DNA of 34,418 nucleotides from Bacteroidales bacterium (lineage in GTDB: Bacteria; Bacteroidota; Bacteroidia; Bacteroidales; UBA3824): assembly GCA_017651345.1 (NCBI GenBank), contig JAGCDD010000338.1:1-34418 (forward strand), given 5' to 3'. Both the position numbers and the translations under genes were made by a program. Of the stretch, positions 17,142 through 25,363 are shown piece after piece (positions within the stretch are counted from its first letter, which is position 1; each line of letters begins with the position of its first letter). The notes under the pieces were generated by a model, which did not search any database, was not told the origin of the DNA, and saw only the letters and a program-made list of their open reading frames with translations.

Positions 17142-18308
17142 ATGAACATTATAGCCACCAAAGACCTCAACAACATACGCTATATGCTCGGTGCTGCCGA
17201 AACAGCCAAAGGTGTCTACAACCAAATAAAGGCCACCTTTCCCAACAGCGACGAGTATAAGATATTTGCCGAGCCAATCATTTTGGAAAACGGCGCAAAA
17301 ATAGCGTGGGCGTCGAACTACGACGGCAAGGGCGTGTGCTACGACCATCTCTCAGAAGAAGACCAAAGCATTGCCCGCGACATACTTTCGGCAAGCATCA
17401 AAAAACTCTTAGACAAGGTAAAAGAGTTTAACGATCAGTCTATCACCGATATGATGTACAAGTGCATCGAAATCCCCGGCATGAACGACGTATATATGAT
17501 TCGCAAAAATGGCGAAACCAAAGTGGTGATAGCCGAATGGGGATTTGTGCTTGATACTCCGGGCGCAGAGAAAGGTTTACTTTACAAAATTCTGAATACA
17601 CGTAAAATTCCCATGAAGTTTACAGTTGTTTACAGCGACGACCTTTCAATTGCTCCGTTTGAGGATATAATTTTTGAGTACGAAGGCAAGCCATTATCTT
17701 CTAAGTCAGACGAAAACGGCATCATCGTTCTCGAAAAAATCAAAGAAGATTCGTATATCAAAGCCTTTGAACCCGATGGCGACCAAAAAATCAACATGCA
17801 GGGCTTCACATGCTACGAAGAGGGTGCTTACACCATTAAAGTAACTCCCAAAGGCGATATGCTATTTGAAGTAACCGACCAAAACAAGAATCCTCTCAGC
17901 GGCAAAGAATTTATATTTGAATATAACAATGAGAAGATAAAAGCCATCTCTGATGCCGACGGTCACATGACATTAAAGAAGGTTAAAAACGGTGTTACAG
18001 TTCAAGCCTACCAAGAAGGTGAATCAGGCAGAGAGAATCAAACCACCTTTGTTTCTGACCGCAAAATAGAGAAGTATCCTATTGTAATAGAGGTAAAAGA
18101 GGAGTTGCCTCCTCCCCCTCCGCCGCCACCGCCGGCTCGCAAAATGCGCTTTAAAGTTATCGACGAGAAAAACAACGTGGTAAAGAGCGCAGAAGTGATA
18201 GTAAAATATAACGGAATAACCAAGACACTATTCACCGACGCCGACGGATACTGCGAACTCGAAGACGTGCCGATTGGCGCAGTGGTTGAGGCTAAGGCTA
18301 AAAAATAA
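17142..18308 (+). CDS. Shared N-terminal domain plus Ig-like repeats; probable 5' half of a split gene
   Basis: A 388-residue protein without a membrane helix. Residues 1-150 carry the shared domain (FAEPIILENGAKIAW, YDHLSEEDQSIA, IEIPGMNDVYMI, AEWGF). Two Ig-like repeats follow at about 165-240 and 245-320, then nine prolines in a row (residues 323-331) and a third repeat that begins normally (RKMRFKVIDEKNN to CELEDVPIGAVVEAKA) but stops before its last strands. In the related gene at 14571 the repeats run straight into a membrane helix. The missing strands and the helix are found at the start of the next gene, in the same reading frame, 72 bp downstream. I therefore read this as the 5' part of an ancestral gene of roughly 980 codons. 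The protein as it stands would be cytoplasmic. Confidence 0.75.
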   Translation: MNIIATKDLNNIRYMLGAAETAKGVYNQIKATFPNSDEYKIFAEPIILENGAKIAWASNYDGKGVCYDHLSEEDQSIARDILSASIKKLLDKVKEFNDQSITDMMYKCIEIPGMNDVYMIRKNGETKVVIAEWGFVLDTPGAEKGLLYKILNTRKIPMKFTVVYSDDLSIAPFEDIIFEYEGKPLSSKSDENGIIVLEKIKEDSYIKAFEPDGDQKINMQGFTCYEEGAYTIKVTPKGDMLFEVTDQNKNPLSGKEFIFEYNNEKIKAISDADGHMTLKKVKNGVTVQAYQEGESGRENQTTFVSDRKIEKYPIVIEVKEELPPPPPPPPPARKMRFKVIDEKNNVVKSAEVIVKYNGITKTLFTDADGYCELEDVPIGAVVEAKAKK

Positions 18309-18320
18309 TACAAAATAATC

Positions 18321-18348
18321 GTAGAGACGTGCCATGGCACGTCTCTAC
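18321..18348. repeat. 28-bp perfect palindrome, copy C, between the two gene halves
   Basis: A perfect 28-bp palindrome with half-site GTAGAGACGTGCCA, clearly of the same family as the elements at 589 and 2706 (shared GTAG-GACG outer arm, GC-rich centre). It lies in the 72-bp gap between the genes at 17142 and 18381. The flanking sequence is AT-rich and carries in-frame TAA codons at 18306 and 18372. Confidence 0.9.
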
Positions 18349-18380
18349 ATTTAAAACAACCTTATTTGAATTAAATAATT

Positions 18381-20102
18381 ATGGAAGGCTCAGGAAAATA
18401 TACCTACAACGAATCTGATTCGGAATACATCGTAAAAATCAAGGGCCGCAAGCCGTGGTGGCTTTTGCTGCTGTTGCTTTTATTGCCGCTACTTTTACTG
18501 CTGCCATTTGAAAAAGATGTAGTGTTTAAAACTGTGAACAAAACGTCAGGTGATGCTATACCCCAAATCAATGTTAAGTTTCAATATGTAAAACATACTT
18601 TTATTTCTTTCTCGCCATTTGGATTTTGTGTAAACGATACTATAAAATATGAAAATCAGAGCGACGAGAAGGGTGAAGCATTGTTTACAAAAGTAAAATA
18701 TACTTTATTTCAGTCGTTATTTTATGGAGGCGAAAACACTGAGGCTTCGGCATTTGGAGGTTGCTTAACCGGCGACACTATTACACCTCCTTTTGGTTCG
18801 CTCGGAGGACTTCTTGCTGATAAAATTGAATTAGGGTTTAAAGGTTACGACCTTGATTTTAAGGTAATTGATGCCGACGACAACGAGCCAATTCCCGATG
18901 CAACGGTAAAGGCTGTAATATCAGGTCCTGAAAATAGAAACGACAACCAAAATTCCGACCCGGGCGGATACGCAATGTTTGAAAGCACTCCCCTATGCTC
19001 CGACATCACTGTTGTGGCTCAAAAAGAGGGCTACGAACCCGACACTATCACCGGCGGTGTAGAATCGCTCTTAAAAGGCGAATTTGGACGTACATTGCGT
19101 TTAAAACCTGGCAAGGGCGCGGTAACATTCACCGTTAAGGATTTGGTAAGCCGTCAGACTATTCCTGGCGCCAAGGCAACGCTGATTACCACAAACGGCT
19201 CAATTAGTCTCACCACCAATACAAACGGCGTGGGCAAGGGCTTTTTCGACAGCATCAACGTAAACAAAACCATCAAAATTCAGGTAGAGAAAATCTATTA
19301 TTACGACACCACTTCCGCCGAATACACAGTGATGAAATACGAAAAACTTTCGGACGACGAGCGCACTCTCTATATGCGTCCCAAGACCGAAAATCTTGTT
19401 TTCCGCGATGTGGATGCAGTATCAAATAAACCGATAGCAGGCGTGCAAAACGTGATTTTTATAAACGGTAAAAAAACTGCCACTGAATATTCCAACAATC
19501 AAGGCTGTTTTAATGTGCCGGGCTTAAAACCCGAAGACAAAATCAGCGTGGTGGCATCCAAAGGCGGATACATCAAAAACGAGGACAAGATTAAAAACGC
19601 CCGAACATCTACCCTCGACAACCAAGAAAAACGTGATATTCCGCTATTTGCAATTCAAGAAATGCACTCAAAACCGCGCAAAAACTGCGGTGTGCACTTC
19701 TCTGGCACTCTCCTATCCGACACCGAAATCAAGGGTCACATCTCAAAAATCTATCAGCCCGACAAATACGGCGAATATGTAGGCGATGGAATGTACCCGA
19801 GCAATCAAGCCGCTTTCCCAAATGCAGTTCAGTATACATTTGATGCAATAGCAGTTGACAAAGGTACACATCTCACGATATATAGTCAACCAAACTTTAA
19901 AGGAAAGATTCTGTTAGACGTTACAGGTCCGGCGCTAATCAACAACGTTAAGTGGAAAGACGAAGCACGAATCAAAGACGTTAACGAAAAAACTTTCTCT
20001 GCTGAGTTTGAGGCAAACTTCCCGAAGAGTTGCCGCCGATGGAGCACCGAGAATATGAATCAATGGGACTACGGTTCGGTTAAAATCACCTGCGGAGAAT
20101 AA
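18381..20102 (+). CDS. Membrane-anchored Ig-like repeat protein; probable 3' half of a split gene
   Basis: A 573-residue protein. The first 21 residues (MEGSGKYTYNESDSEYIVKI) look like the closing strands of an Ig-like repeat, not like a signal sequence or a natural N-terminus. GRKPWW then leads into a very leucine-rich membrane helix (about 26-43), just as GRSPWLF does in the gene at 14571. Behind it are several Ig-like repeats (for example DLDFKVIDADDNEPIPDATV and VTFTVKDLVSRQTIPGAKA). The C-terminal domain contains Cys near its start (CGVHFSG), a stretch like a beta/gamma-crystallin Greek key (THLTIYSQPNFKGKILLDV), and a Cys at the end (KITCGE). It shares reading frame with the gene upstream and probably was once continuous with it. 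Function unknown; it would display its C-terminal part in the periplasm. Confidence 0.75.
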   Translation: MEGSGKYTYNESDSEYIVKIKGRKPWWLLLLLLLLPLLLLLPFEKDVVFKTVNKTSGDAIPQINVKFQYVKHTFISFSPFGFCVNDTIKYENQSDEKGEALFTKVKYTLFQSLFYGGENTEASAFGGCLTGDTITPPFGSLGGLLADKIELGFKGYDLDFKVIDADDNEPIPDATVKAVISGPENRNDNQNSDPGGYAMFESTPLCSDITVVAQKEGYEPDTITGGVESLLKGEFGRTLRLKPGKGAVTFTVKDLVSRQTIPGAKATLITTNGSISLTTNTNGVGKGFFDSINVNKTIKIQVEKIYYYDTTSAEYTVMKYEKLSDDERTLYMRPKTENLVFRDVDAVSNKPIAGVQNVIFINGKKTATEYSNNQGCFNVPGLKPEDKISVVASKGGYIKNEDKIKNARTSTLDNQEKRDIPLFAIQEMHSKPRKNCGVHFSGTLLSDTEIKGHISKIYQPDKYGEYVGDGMYPSNQAAFPNAVQYTFDAIAVDKGTHLTIYSQPNFKGKILLDVTGPALINNVKWKDEARIKDVNEKTFSAEFEANFPKSCRRWSTENMNQWDYGSVKITCGE

Positions 20103-20105
20103 ACG

Positions 20106-20708
20106 CTAATAAAACAGCATAAGAATATTACCACACAAAAATCCCGTTACATAGCCGATTAAAAGGCGTGTAAACGGGATTTTTTCTATATGCATACGAG
20201 CAAAGGCGCAAATAGAAAAAACCAAGACTGTTACCACAAACGTCCAAAAAACATCTGCGCCGCTGATTTTGCCAATCAAAACCACAAACGACGACAGTCC
20301 GCCGCAAAACAGTCCGTATGGATGAAGATGAAATTTATTGAAATCTAAGAGAGATATCGCCGATAATATAGCAAACAACTGAAAGATAGAGAGAACTCCG
20401 TGCGACGAGAAATTTTCGTTACGCATAACATAAAAACCAAGAATGTAAGAACCAATCATTGCTGTCGTAATCAAAATTTTAGAGCGCAAAGGAGATTCGC
20501 CGCTAAAAACATCTTTGATTTTGGCGATATACATCACATAAGACGGAATCAGCACTACCAAAAGCAGCACAAAAAAATAGTAATAGACCGACGACCAGAC
20601 CGAATAGTAATAAGCCTGCCGCTCTGTGCCGTAAAACACCGTAAAGGCGTAAAAAGGCATTAAAAACGGGTAGGTGAGCACAGATAGTATCTTGGCGGCA
20701 CGTTGCAT
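20106..20708 (-). CDS. Integral membrane protein of unknown function, coupled to rpoN
   Basis: A 200-residue protein with about six hydrophobic segments and short loops (LTYPFLMPFYAFTVFYG, YYYFFVLLLVVLIPSYVMY, ILITTAMIGSYILGFYVM and so on). It resembles Bacteroidetes membrane proteins sometimes labelled PAP2-like, but I see no complete phosphatase signature (KxxxxxxRP, SGH, SRxxxxxH), so an enzyme function cannot be claimed. Its ATG shares one base with the TAA of rpoN (TAATG), which implies translational coupling in one operon. A terminator hairpin of the convergent operon lies within its last codons. Confidence 0.75.
   Translation of the reverse strand: MQRAAKILSVLTYPFLMPFYAFTVFYGTERQAYYYSVWSSVYYYFFVLLLVVLIPSYVMYIAKIKDVFSGESPLRSKILITTAMIGSYILGFYVMRNENFSSHGVLSIFQLFAILSAISLLDFNKFHLHPYGLFCGGLSSFVVLIGKISGADVFWTFVVTVLVFSICAFARMHIEKIPFTRLLIGYVTGFLCGNILMLFY
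20137..20186 (+). terminator. Rho-independent terminator for the modular operon, inside the opposite gene
   Basis: AAAAATCCCGTTACA (20137-20151) pairs with TGTAAACGGGATTTTT (20169-20184) with a one-base bulge, followed by TC. It lies 35 bp after the stop at 20102 and within the 3' coding end of the minus-strand membrane protein gene. Confidence 0.75.
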
Positions 20709-22264
20709 TACAATTCTTTTCTAAGGCGTGCTACAAGTATGTTCATCTGCTCGCGATATTTTGCCACAGTGCGGCGTGCAATCTGATAACCGCGCTGCTG
20801 GAGTATCTTGGCGAGTTTTTCATCTGTTAGCGGCTGACGCTTGCTCTCGTTGTCGATGCACTCTTTAAGAATCTTCTTGATTTCGCGGGTAGAAACCTCG
20901 TCGCCGTCGGTGGTCTGCATTCCTTCGGAGAAGAAAAATTTCAAGGGGAAGATACCAAAGTGAGTCTGTATATATTTGCTGTTTGCCACACGCGAAATGG
21001 TGGAAATGTCGAAACCTGTGGCATCGGCTATGGTTTTGAGAATCATTGGCTTCAACTTAGTTTCGTCGCCATCTTCAAAATACTCTTTTTGATAGTCGAG
21101 GATTGCCTGCATAGTTATCATAAGGGTATTTTGACGTTGCTTGATAGCCTCTATAAACCATTTTGCGCTGTCGAGTTTCTGTTTTACAAAAAGCAGAGTT
21201 TCCTTATCTTTTTTATTACCCTTCGACTTGCCCACGCTATCAATCATATCGGCGTAGGTGCGGTTGATACGCAGTTCGGGAACGTTTTTGGAATTTAGAT
21301 GGAGAATAAAATCGCCGTCGTGATCTTCCAAAATAAAGTCGGGAATGATATGCTGAGTGCTTTTTGAGAGTTGCGGTGCAAAAATGCTTCCCGGCTTGGG
21401 ATTTAAACGTGTGATATCCTCAACAGCCTGTTTCAACTGTTTTTCGGTAATGTCGGTTTTTGAGAGAATCTTGTCGTAATGCTTTTTAGAAAATTCCTCA
21501 AAAAACTCTTTTAGAATAAGGTATTCAAATTTGAGAATGGTTTTGTCGCCCTTTTGCGAGCGGTAGTTGCGCATAACTTGCAACATAAGGCACTCGCGCA
21601 AATCACGTGCGCCCACACCTGCGGGGTCAAAATCTTGAATTATAGTAAGGATTTTCAAAAGTTCCTTTTCTGTGGTTTCATATCCAGCCGAAAATGCTAT
21701 ATCGTCAACTATATTTTCAATATCGCGGCGGAGATAGCCGTCTTCATCAATATTTCCAATGATATATTCTGCAAGCAGTTGCTCATCCTCGTTCATTACG
21801 CCGAGACCGAGTTGCGAAAGCAGATACTCGTGGAGCGAATTACCCGAAGAATAAGGAATGTCGGAACGGCGGTCGTCGTCATCGTCGCTGTAATTATTTG
21901 AGTTTAGGCGATAGTTTGGAGTGTCATCGTCTTCGAGATAATCCTCCACGGTAAACTCCTCGTCGCTCTGAGTTTTTTTAAACTCATCGTCGTTGTAATC
22001 GTCGTTGATGTCGCGTTCGGGTTCATCGTATTCAGGACCATCGAGAGAATCGTCGTCGCCTTCGTGGTCGGAAGAATAATCATCTGTGCTGCGGGTATTC
22101 TCATCCATATCCTCGCCGCCCTCTTCGAGCACAGGATTCTCCTCAATTTCGCGTTTGATTCGCTGCTCTAACTGTATAGTAGGTATCTCCAACAGTTTTA
22201 TCAACTGTATTTGTTGCGGCGAAAGTTTCTGCAACAGTTTCTGTTGAAGTTTCTGATTAAGCAT
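20708..22264 (-). CDS. rpoN: RNA polymerase sigma-54 factor
   Basis: A 518-residue sigma-54. Region I is MLNQKLQQKLLQKLSPQQIQ with the Gln/Leu pattern needed for activator response. Region II (about 50-150) is unusually long and acidic, with many D and E. The core-binding and helix-turn-helix regions follow (GVGARDLRECL, GFDISTISRVANSKYIQT). The RpoN box ARRTVAKYR at about residues 496-504, which reads the -24 element, is intact. Start chosen at the ATG at 22264 because family members begin MLNQKLQ; the upstream TTG at 22294 lies in the promoter. Sigma-54 needs AAA+ activators of the NtrC type, none of which is seen in the window. Confidence 0.95.
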   Translation of the reverse strand: MLNQKLQQKLLQKLSPQQIQLIKLLEIPTIQLEQRIKREIEENPVLEEGGEDMDENTRSTDDYSSDHEGDDDSLDGPEYDEPERDINDDYNDDEFKKTQSDEEFTVEDYLEDDDTPNYRLNSNNYSDDDDDRRSDIPYSSGNSLHEYLLSQLGLGVMNEDEQLLAEYIIGNIDEDGYLRRDIENIVDDIAFSAGYETTEKELLKILTIIQDFDPAGVGARDLRECLMLQVMRNYRSQKGDKTILKFEYLILKEFFEEFSKKHYDKILSKTDITEKQLKQAVEDITRLNPKPGSIFAPQLSKSTQHIIPDFILEDHDGDFILHLNSKNVPELRINRTYADMIDSVGKSKGNKKDKETLLFVKQKLDSAKWFIEAIKQRQNTLMITMQAILDYQKEYFEDGDETKLKPMILKTIADATGFDISTISRVANSKYIQTHFGIFPLKFFFSEGMQTTDGDEVSTREIKKILKECIDNESKRQPLTDEKLAKILQQRGYQIARRTVAKYREQMNILVARLRKEL

Positions 22265-22293
22265 AATATTTCGGTTATTAATTTTTAATAACA

Positions 22294-22301
22294 CAAAAAT
22301 A
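22294..22301 (-). promoter_or_regulatory. Bacteroidetes -7 box for rpoN
   Basis: On the minus strand TATTTTTG fits TAnnTTTG, 29 bp before the rpoN ATG, in the 88-bp gap after the aminotransferase-like gene. Confidence 0.5.
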
Positions 22302-22352
22302 AGGAATAATCTTTAATGTTGGTATATTTTATGCAACAATTTTTTCTTTTTT

Positions 22353-23444
22353 TTAAAACTTGGTCTCGGAAGTTACCCTAAACACGGCAGTTGTCTTAGA
22401 GCCGCGTTTGTAAAATTCGCAGAGCCAACCACGCTGCAAAAATTTATCGCGAAGAGTTTCGGCAGAAGTTTCGGTGGTGAATGAAACAATATTTGCGCAA
22501 GGTTTTTCGGGATTGAAGCCCATTTCGCGGAGAGTGTCGTAAAGGCGGAGAACGTTTTCGCAGAGGGCATCGCGCTCATCATCAGAATAATCAATAAACG
22601 TTTGAAGGTCGAAGGCGGCAGTGGCAAGAGTTCCACGCTGAACGCTTACCGAATATCTAAGCGATACAGACCGGCGGCGAAGTAGTTCTATCAAAGTGGA
22701 ATCGCCACAGACAAACGCTCCTACCGAGGCTTTGAGAGTGGATTGAAGATTAATGATTTTCAGATCGGCAAAACCACGGATGCCGCAATGCTCGTCGCTA
22801 CCACGTCCGTTTTTGCCACAGGCGAGAAAACCGAAACTATCGTCAACCACCACCAAGGCGTTGTATTTTTCCGCCAACTGTTTTATGGCGTTGAGATTGG
22901 CGCATTGTCCCGAATCGCAAAAAATACCGTCGGTAACTATCAGCCTGATTCGGCGCATTTGTGATAGTTTCAATTTATCTTCAAGTTTAGCCATATCGTT
23001 GTGGCCAAAACGTAGTTTTTCGGCAGCGGAAAGACGAATGCCGCGCATCAAAGAGGGATTGCAATATTCGTCGTAGATAATGGCGTCGGTATCGTTTAAG
23101 AGGTTGGCGGCAAAGTCGGCGCAGATAGCCTCGTAAGATGGAAATACTAATATTTCAGGCACTTGAAGAAAATCACAAACTACGGATTCAAACTCCTTTT
23201 GCTCTTTGATAACACCGCACGAATAGGTGTTGAAAATAGTCTGAAAGCCGCCCATCAAGCCAGTGTTAGAAAAATTGACCAACGGCTTTTGATTGTAAAC
23301 GAGAGTTTCCTCACGCTCGTAGGCTGTTTGCCCGTTGATGGTGGTAGGTTGATGAACAGCGTCGAAAACCATATCAGAGGGTCGTGATATGGCTTTCGAC
23401 ATTACTAGTTCTTCTTCAAAAAACTGACGGCTGTTTGAATCCAT
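22353..23444 (-). CDS. Alpha-oxoamine synthase-like protein lacking the PLP lysine (LCB1-like)
   Basis: A 363-residue fold-type I PLP-enzyme homolog of the alpha-oxoamine synthases (serine palmitoyltransferase, KBL, BioF). The frame is well kept: GLMGGFQTIFNTY, RFGHNDMAKLEDKL, VVVDDSFGFLACGKNGRG, EHCGI, ASVGAFVCGD. Three key residues seem changed. The His that stacks on PLP (HASI motif) is N129. The His of the DDAHG motif is F204, while D201/D202 remain. In the catalytic TFSK-x-x-ASxGGF motif, T236 stands in the lysine position and the nearest lysine (K238) is two residues away. These losses recall the non-catalytic LCB1/SPTLC1 subunit of eukaryotic serine palmitoyltransferase. It may be inactive, a regulatory partner, or act with a shifted lysine. 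It lies 17 bp after the lipoprotein genes. Confidence 0.75.
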   Translation of the reverse strand: MDSNSRQFFEEELVMSKAISRPSDMVFDAVHQPTTINGQTAYEREETLVYNQKPLVNFSNTGLMGGFQTIFNTYSCGVIKEQKEFESVVCDFLQVPEILVFPSYEAICADFAANLLNDTDAIIYDEYCNPSLMRGIRLSAAEKLRFGHNDMAKLEDKLKLSQMRRIRLIVTDGIFCDSGQCANLNAIKQLAEKYNALVVVDDSFGFLACGKNGRGSDEHCGIRGFADLKIINLQSTLKASVGAFVCGDSTLIELLRRRSVSLRYSVSVQRGTLATAAFDLQTFIDYSDDERDALCENVLRLYDTLREMGFNPEKPCANIVSFTTETSAETLRDKFLQRGWLCEFYKRGSKTTAVFRVTSETKF

Positions 23445-23461
23445 AGTTTAAATAATGATGG

Positions 23462-24403
23462 TTATTTTCGCTTATAATAAGTTTTTACTCCTGTGCTACT
23501 TTCGCGGCAATTGCCGGTATACTTGTAAGTGACTTCATCGGTGTCGGACGAATTATCCTCTTTATAGTTACTTTTAGTAACAGATTTGATCAAACGTCCG
23601 GCATTGTCGTATTCGTAAGTAGAATTAGAGGTCATAGCCGTATTCTCGTAAATCTGTTTTGACAATGTTCCATCGGCATTATACTCATTAGTAGTGGTTT
23701 CGGCAACTTCCCATTTCCCATTTTTGGCTTCACGCTTTGTTTCAGAACTCTTTACAAGATATTTACCACCTATCGAAACATAAGATATGCGAGTTTCTGA
23801 TAAGCCCTCTTCCTGAGAATTTACAACTATAAGAGTGTCATAATTATTTGCGTCAAAATATTTCTCGGTTATAGTTTTTTTGGGCTCGCACTCCATCATC
23901 GAAAGAATACGGGTTTCGGTACTTTTGTTACCCTCGTATTTGGTTGTGGAGGTCTCCTCGCCGCCGTCGGCACCGTAATAGGTTTCTACAAGACGGTTTT
24001 GCGAATCATAGGTATAAGTGTCGGTGGTTTCAAACTCAGAATCGCTGATAGGGTCGTAATAATCGTAAGACGTGAGGTTGCCATTGTCGTCGTAGTTATA
24101 GTAGACAATGCATCCGCAACGGTTTTCCTCGTAATAGTCGGCGAATTTTTTACTTATTCTGCCTTTGGCATCGTATTCCAAACGGTAAGAAGTGTCGCCA
24201 TTGCTTTGAATTTCGTAAAGAGGTTTTTCCCAATCGATACCGTCGTCAACGGGCTGGGCAGGCTGCGGTTCGGGTTGAATTTCGGTAACGGCAGATGCAG
24301 TGGAATCAACATTCTGAGCGGTTTGATTATTACCATTGGATGCGCATCCTGCCAAAACAGCAAGCGATGCCAATGATAAAATAGTAAGATAATGGTTTTT
24401 CAT
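23462..24403 (-). CDS. YD-repeat-like lipoprotein, paralog 1
   Basis: A 313-residue lipoprotein. The signal peptide ends in the lipobox LAGC (C19 or close), followed by a Ser/Asn/Gln/Pro-rich spacer. The mature part contains repeated short strands of the kind YDAKGRI, YDDNGNLTSYDYY, YDSQNRLVETYY, YNADGTLSKQIY and YDNAGRLIKSV, as in RHS/YD repeats, so a stacked beta structure is expected. It lacks the core and toxin parts of true RHS proteins. It ends close to the form of its two neighbours (YKTYYKRK against YKTYYAKK). Function unknown; the signal region is almost identical to that of paralog 2, while the body is clearly diverged. It is the last of three tandem copies and is followed by the oxoamine-synthase-like gene after 17 bp. 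Confidence 0.8.
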   Translation of the reverse strand: MKNHYLTILSLASLAVLAGCASNGNNQTAQNVDSTASAVTEIQPEPQPAQPVDDGIDWEKPLYEIQSNGDTSYRLEYDAKGRISKKFADYYEENRCGCIVYYNYDDNGNLTSYDYYDPISDSEFETTDTYTYDSQNRLVETYYGADGGEETSTTKYEGNKSTETRILSMMECEPKKTITEKYFDANNYDTLIVVNSQEEGLSETRISYVSIGGKYLVKSSETKREAKNGKWEVAETTTNEYNADGTLSKQIYENTAMTSNSTYEYDNAGRLIKSVTKSNYKEDNSSDTDEVTYKYTGNCRESSTGVKTYYKRK

Positions 24404-24448
24404 TGTAAATAAAAGTTTTAATTAATGATATGTAAAAGATTGAATTAT

Positions 24449-25318
24449 TTATTTTTTGGCATAGTATGTTTTATATCCGTTGTCCTCGATTTTGCAGTTG
24501 CCATCGTAAGAATAAGTGTAAGTACTGGTCCTGGTGGGATCGCCGTCGCCATAATCACTAACACAAATACTTTTGGTCAACCTGCCGTATTGGTCGTATT
24601 CGTTATCCTTTTTAAAAGAAACAAATTTTTGTCCATCTTTGGTCTCCTTGTTGGTAATCGATGATTTTAAAACCTTTTTACCGTTGATGGTGACGTATGT
24701 AGAGCGAGTGGTATAGATGTCGGGCTTGACAGTGTAGTCGGGTTCGGTCTCGTCAGCTCTGCGAACCAACTGCGATTTGTCTATCTCCAAAGTATCGTTT
24801 CCGTCGGCATCAAAATAGGTTTCAATAACGTCTTTATAGATCTCCTCCGAATATGATTCTGACTCAGTGATTTTTTTGTTGCCTTCATAGCGGTATGTGG
24901 AGGATTCTGACTCAGATTCGCCATTCATTTCGTAGGCAATAACACGGTTTTGCGAATCGAATTTTTTTGAAAAACCTCCGCAGGGCAATTCCTGACTTTC
25001 GTCTACGAAAAATGAAACACAAGAAGTGTCGTTACCGGCGGCATCGTAATAATAAGTAGAATACGACTCCTCACTGTTATCAGAATAGAAAGAGACCTTT
25101 ACAAGTTTGCCGGAAGCATTGTATTGATACACTGTGGATGTATCTCCCATTTTGTCAAGAGAATAAAGCGGTTTTTCCCAATCGATACCGTCGTCAACGT
25201 ACTGGGCGGATTGCTGTTCAGTGTCATTCTGAGCGTTTTGATTGTTACCATTGGATGCGCATCCTGCCAAAACTGCAAGCGATGCCAATGATAAAATAGT
25301 GAGATAATGATTTTTCAT
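24449..25318 (-). CDS. YD-repeat-like lipoprotein, paralog 2
   Basis: A 289-residue lipoprotein with the same signal peptide as paralog 1 (MKNHYLTILSLASLAVLAGC). Its body is nearly the same as that of paralog 3, including DESQELPCGGFSKKFDSQNR and YRYEGNKKITESES. It contains YD-type strands (YNASGKLVKVSFY, YDAAGNDTSCVSF, YDQYGRLTKSICV). It should be anchored in the periplasm or at the surface. Spacing to both neighbours is 45 bp, and these spacers are themselves similar (TTAATGATATGTAAAAGATT in both), which fits unit-wise tandem duplication. No catalytic motif is visible. Confidence 0.8.
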   Translation of the reverse strand: MKNHYLTILSLASLAVLAGCASNGNNQNAQNDTEQQSAQYVDDGIDWEKPLYSLDKMGDTSTVYQYNASGKLVKVSFYSDNSEESYSTYYYDAAGNDTSCVSFFVDESQELPCGGFSKKFDSQNRVIAYEMNGESESESSTYRYEGNKKITESESYSEEIYKDVIETYFDADGNDTLEIDKSQLVRRADETEPDYTVKPDIYTTRSTYVTINGKKVLKSSITNKETKDGQKFVSFKKDNEYDQYGRLTKSICVSDYGDGDPTRTSTYTYSYDGNCKIEDNGYKTYYAKK

Positions 25319-25363
25319 TGTAAATAACAGTTTTAATTAATGATATGTAAAAGATTGAATTAC

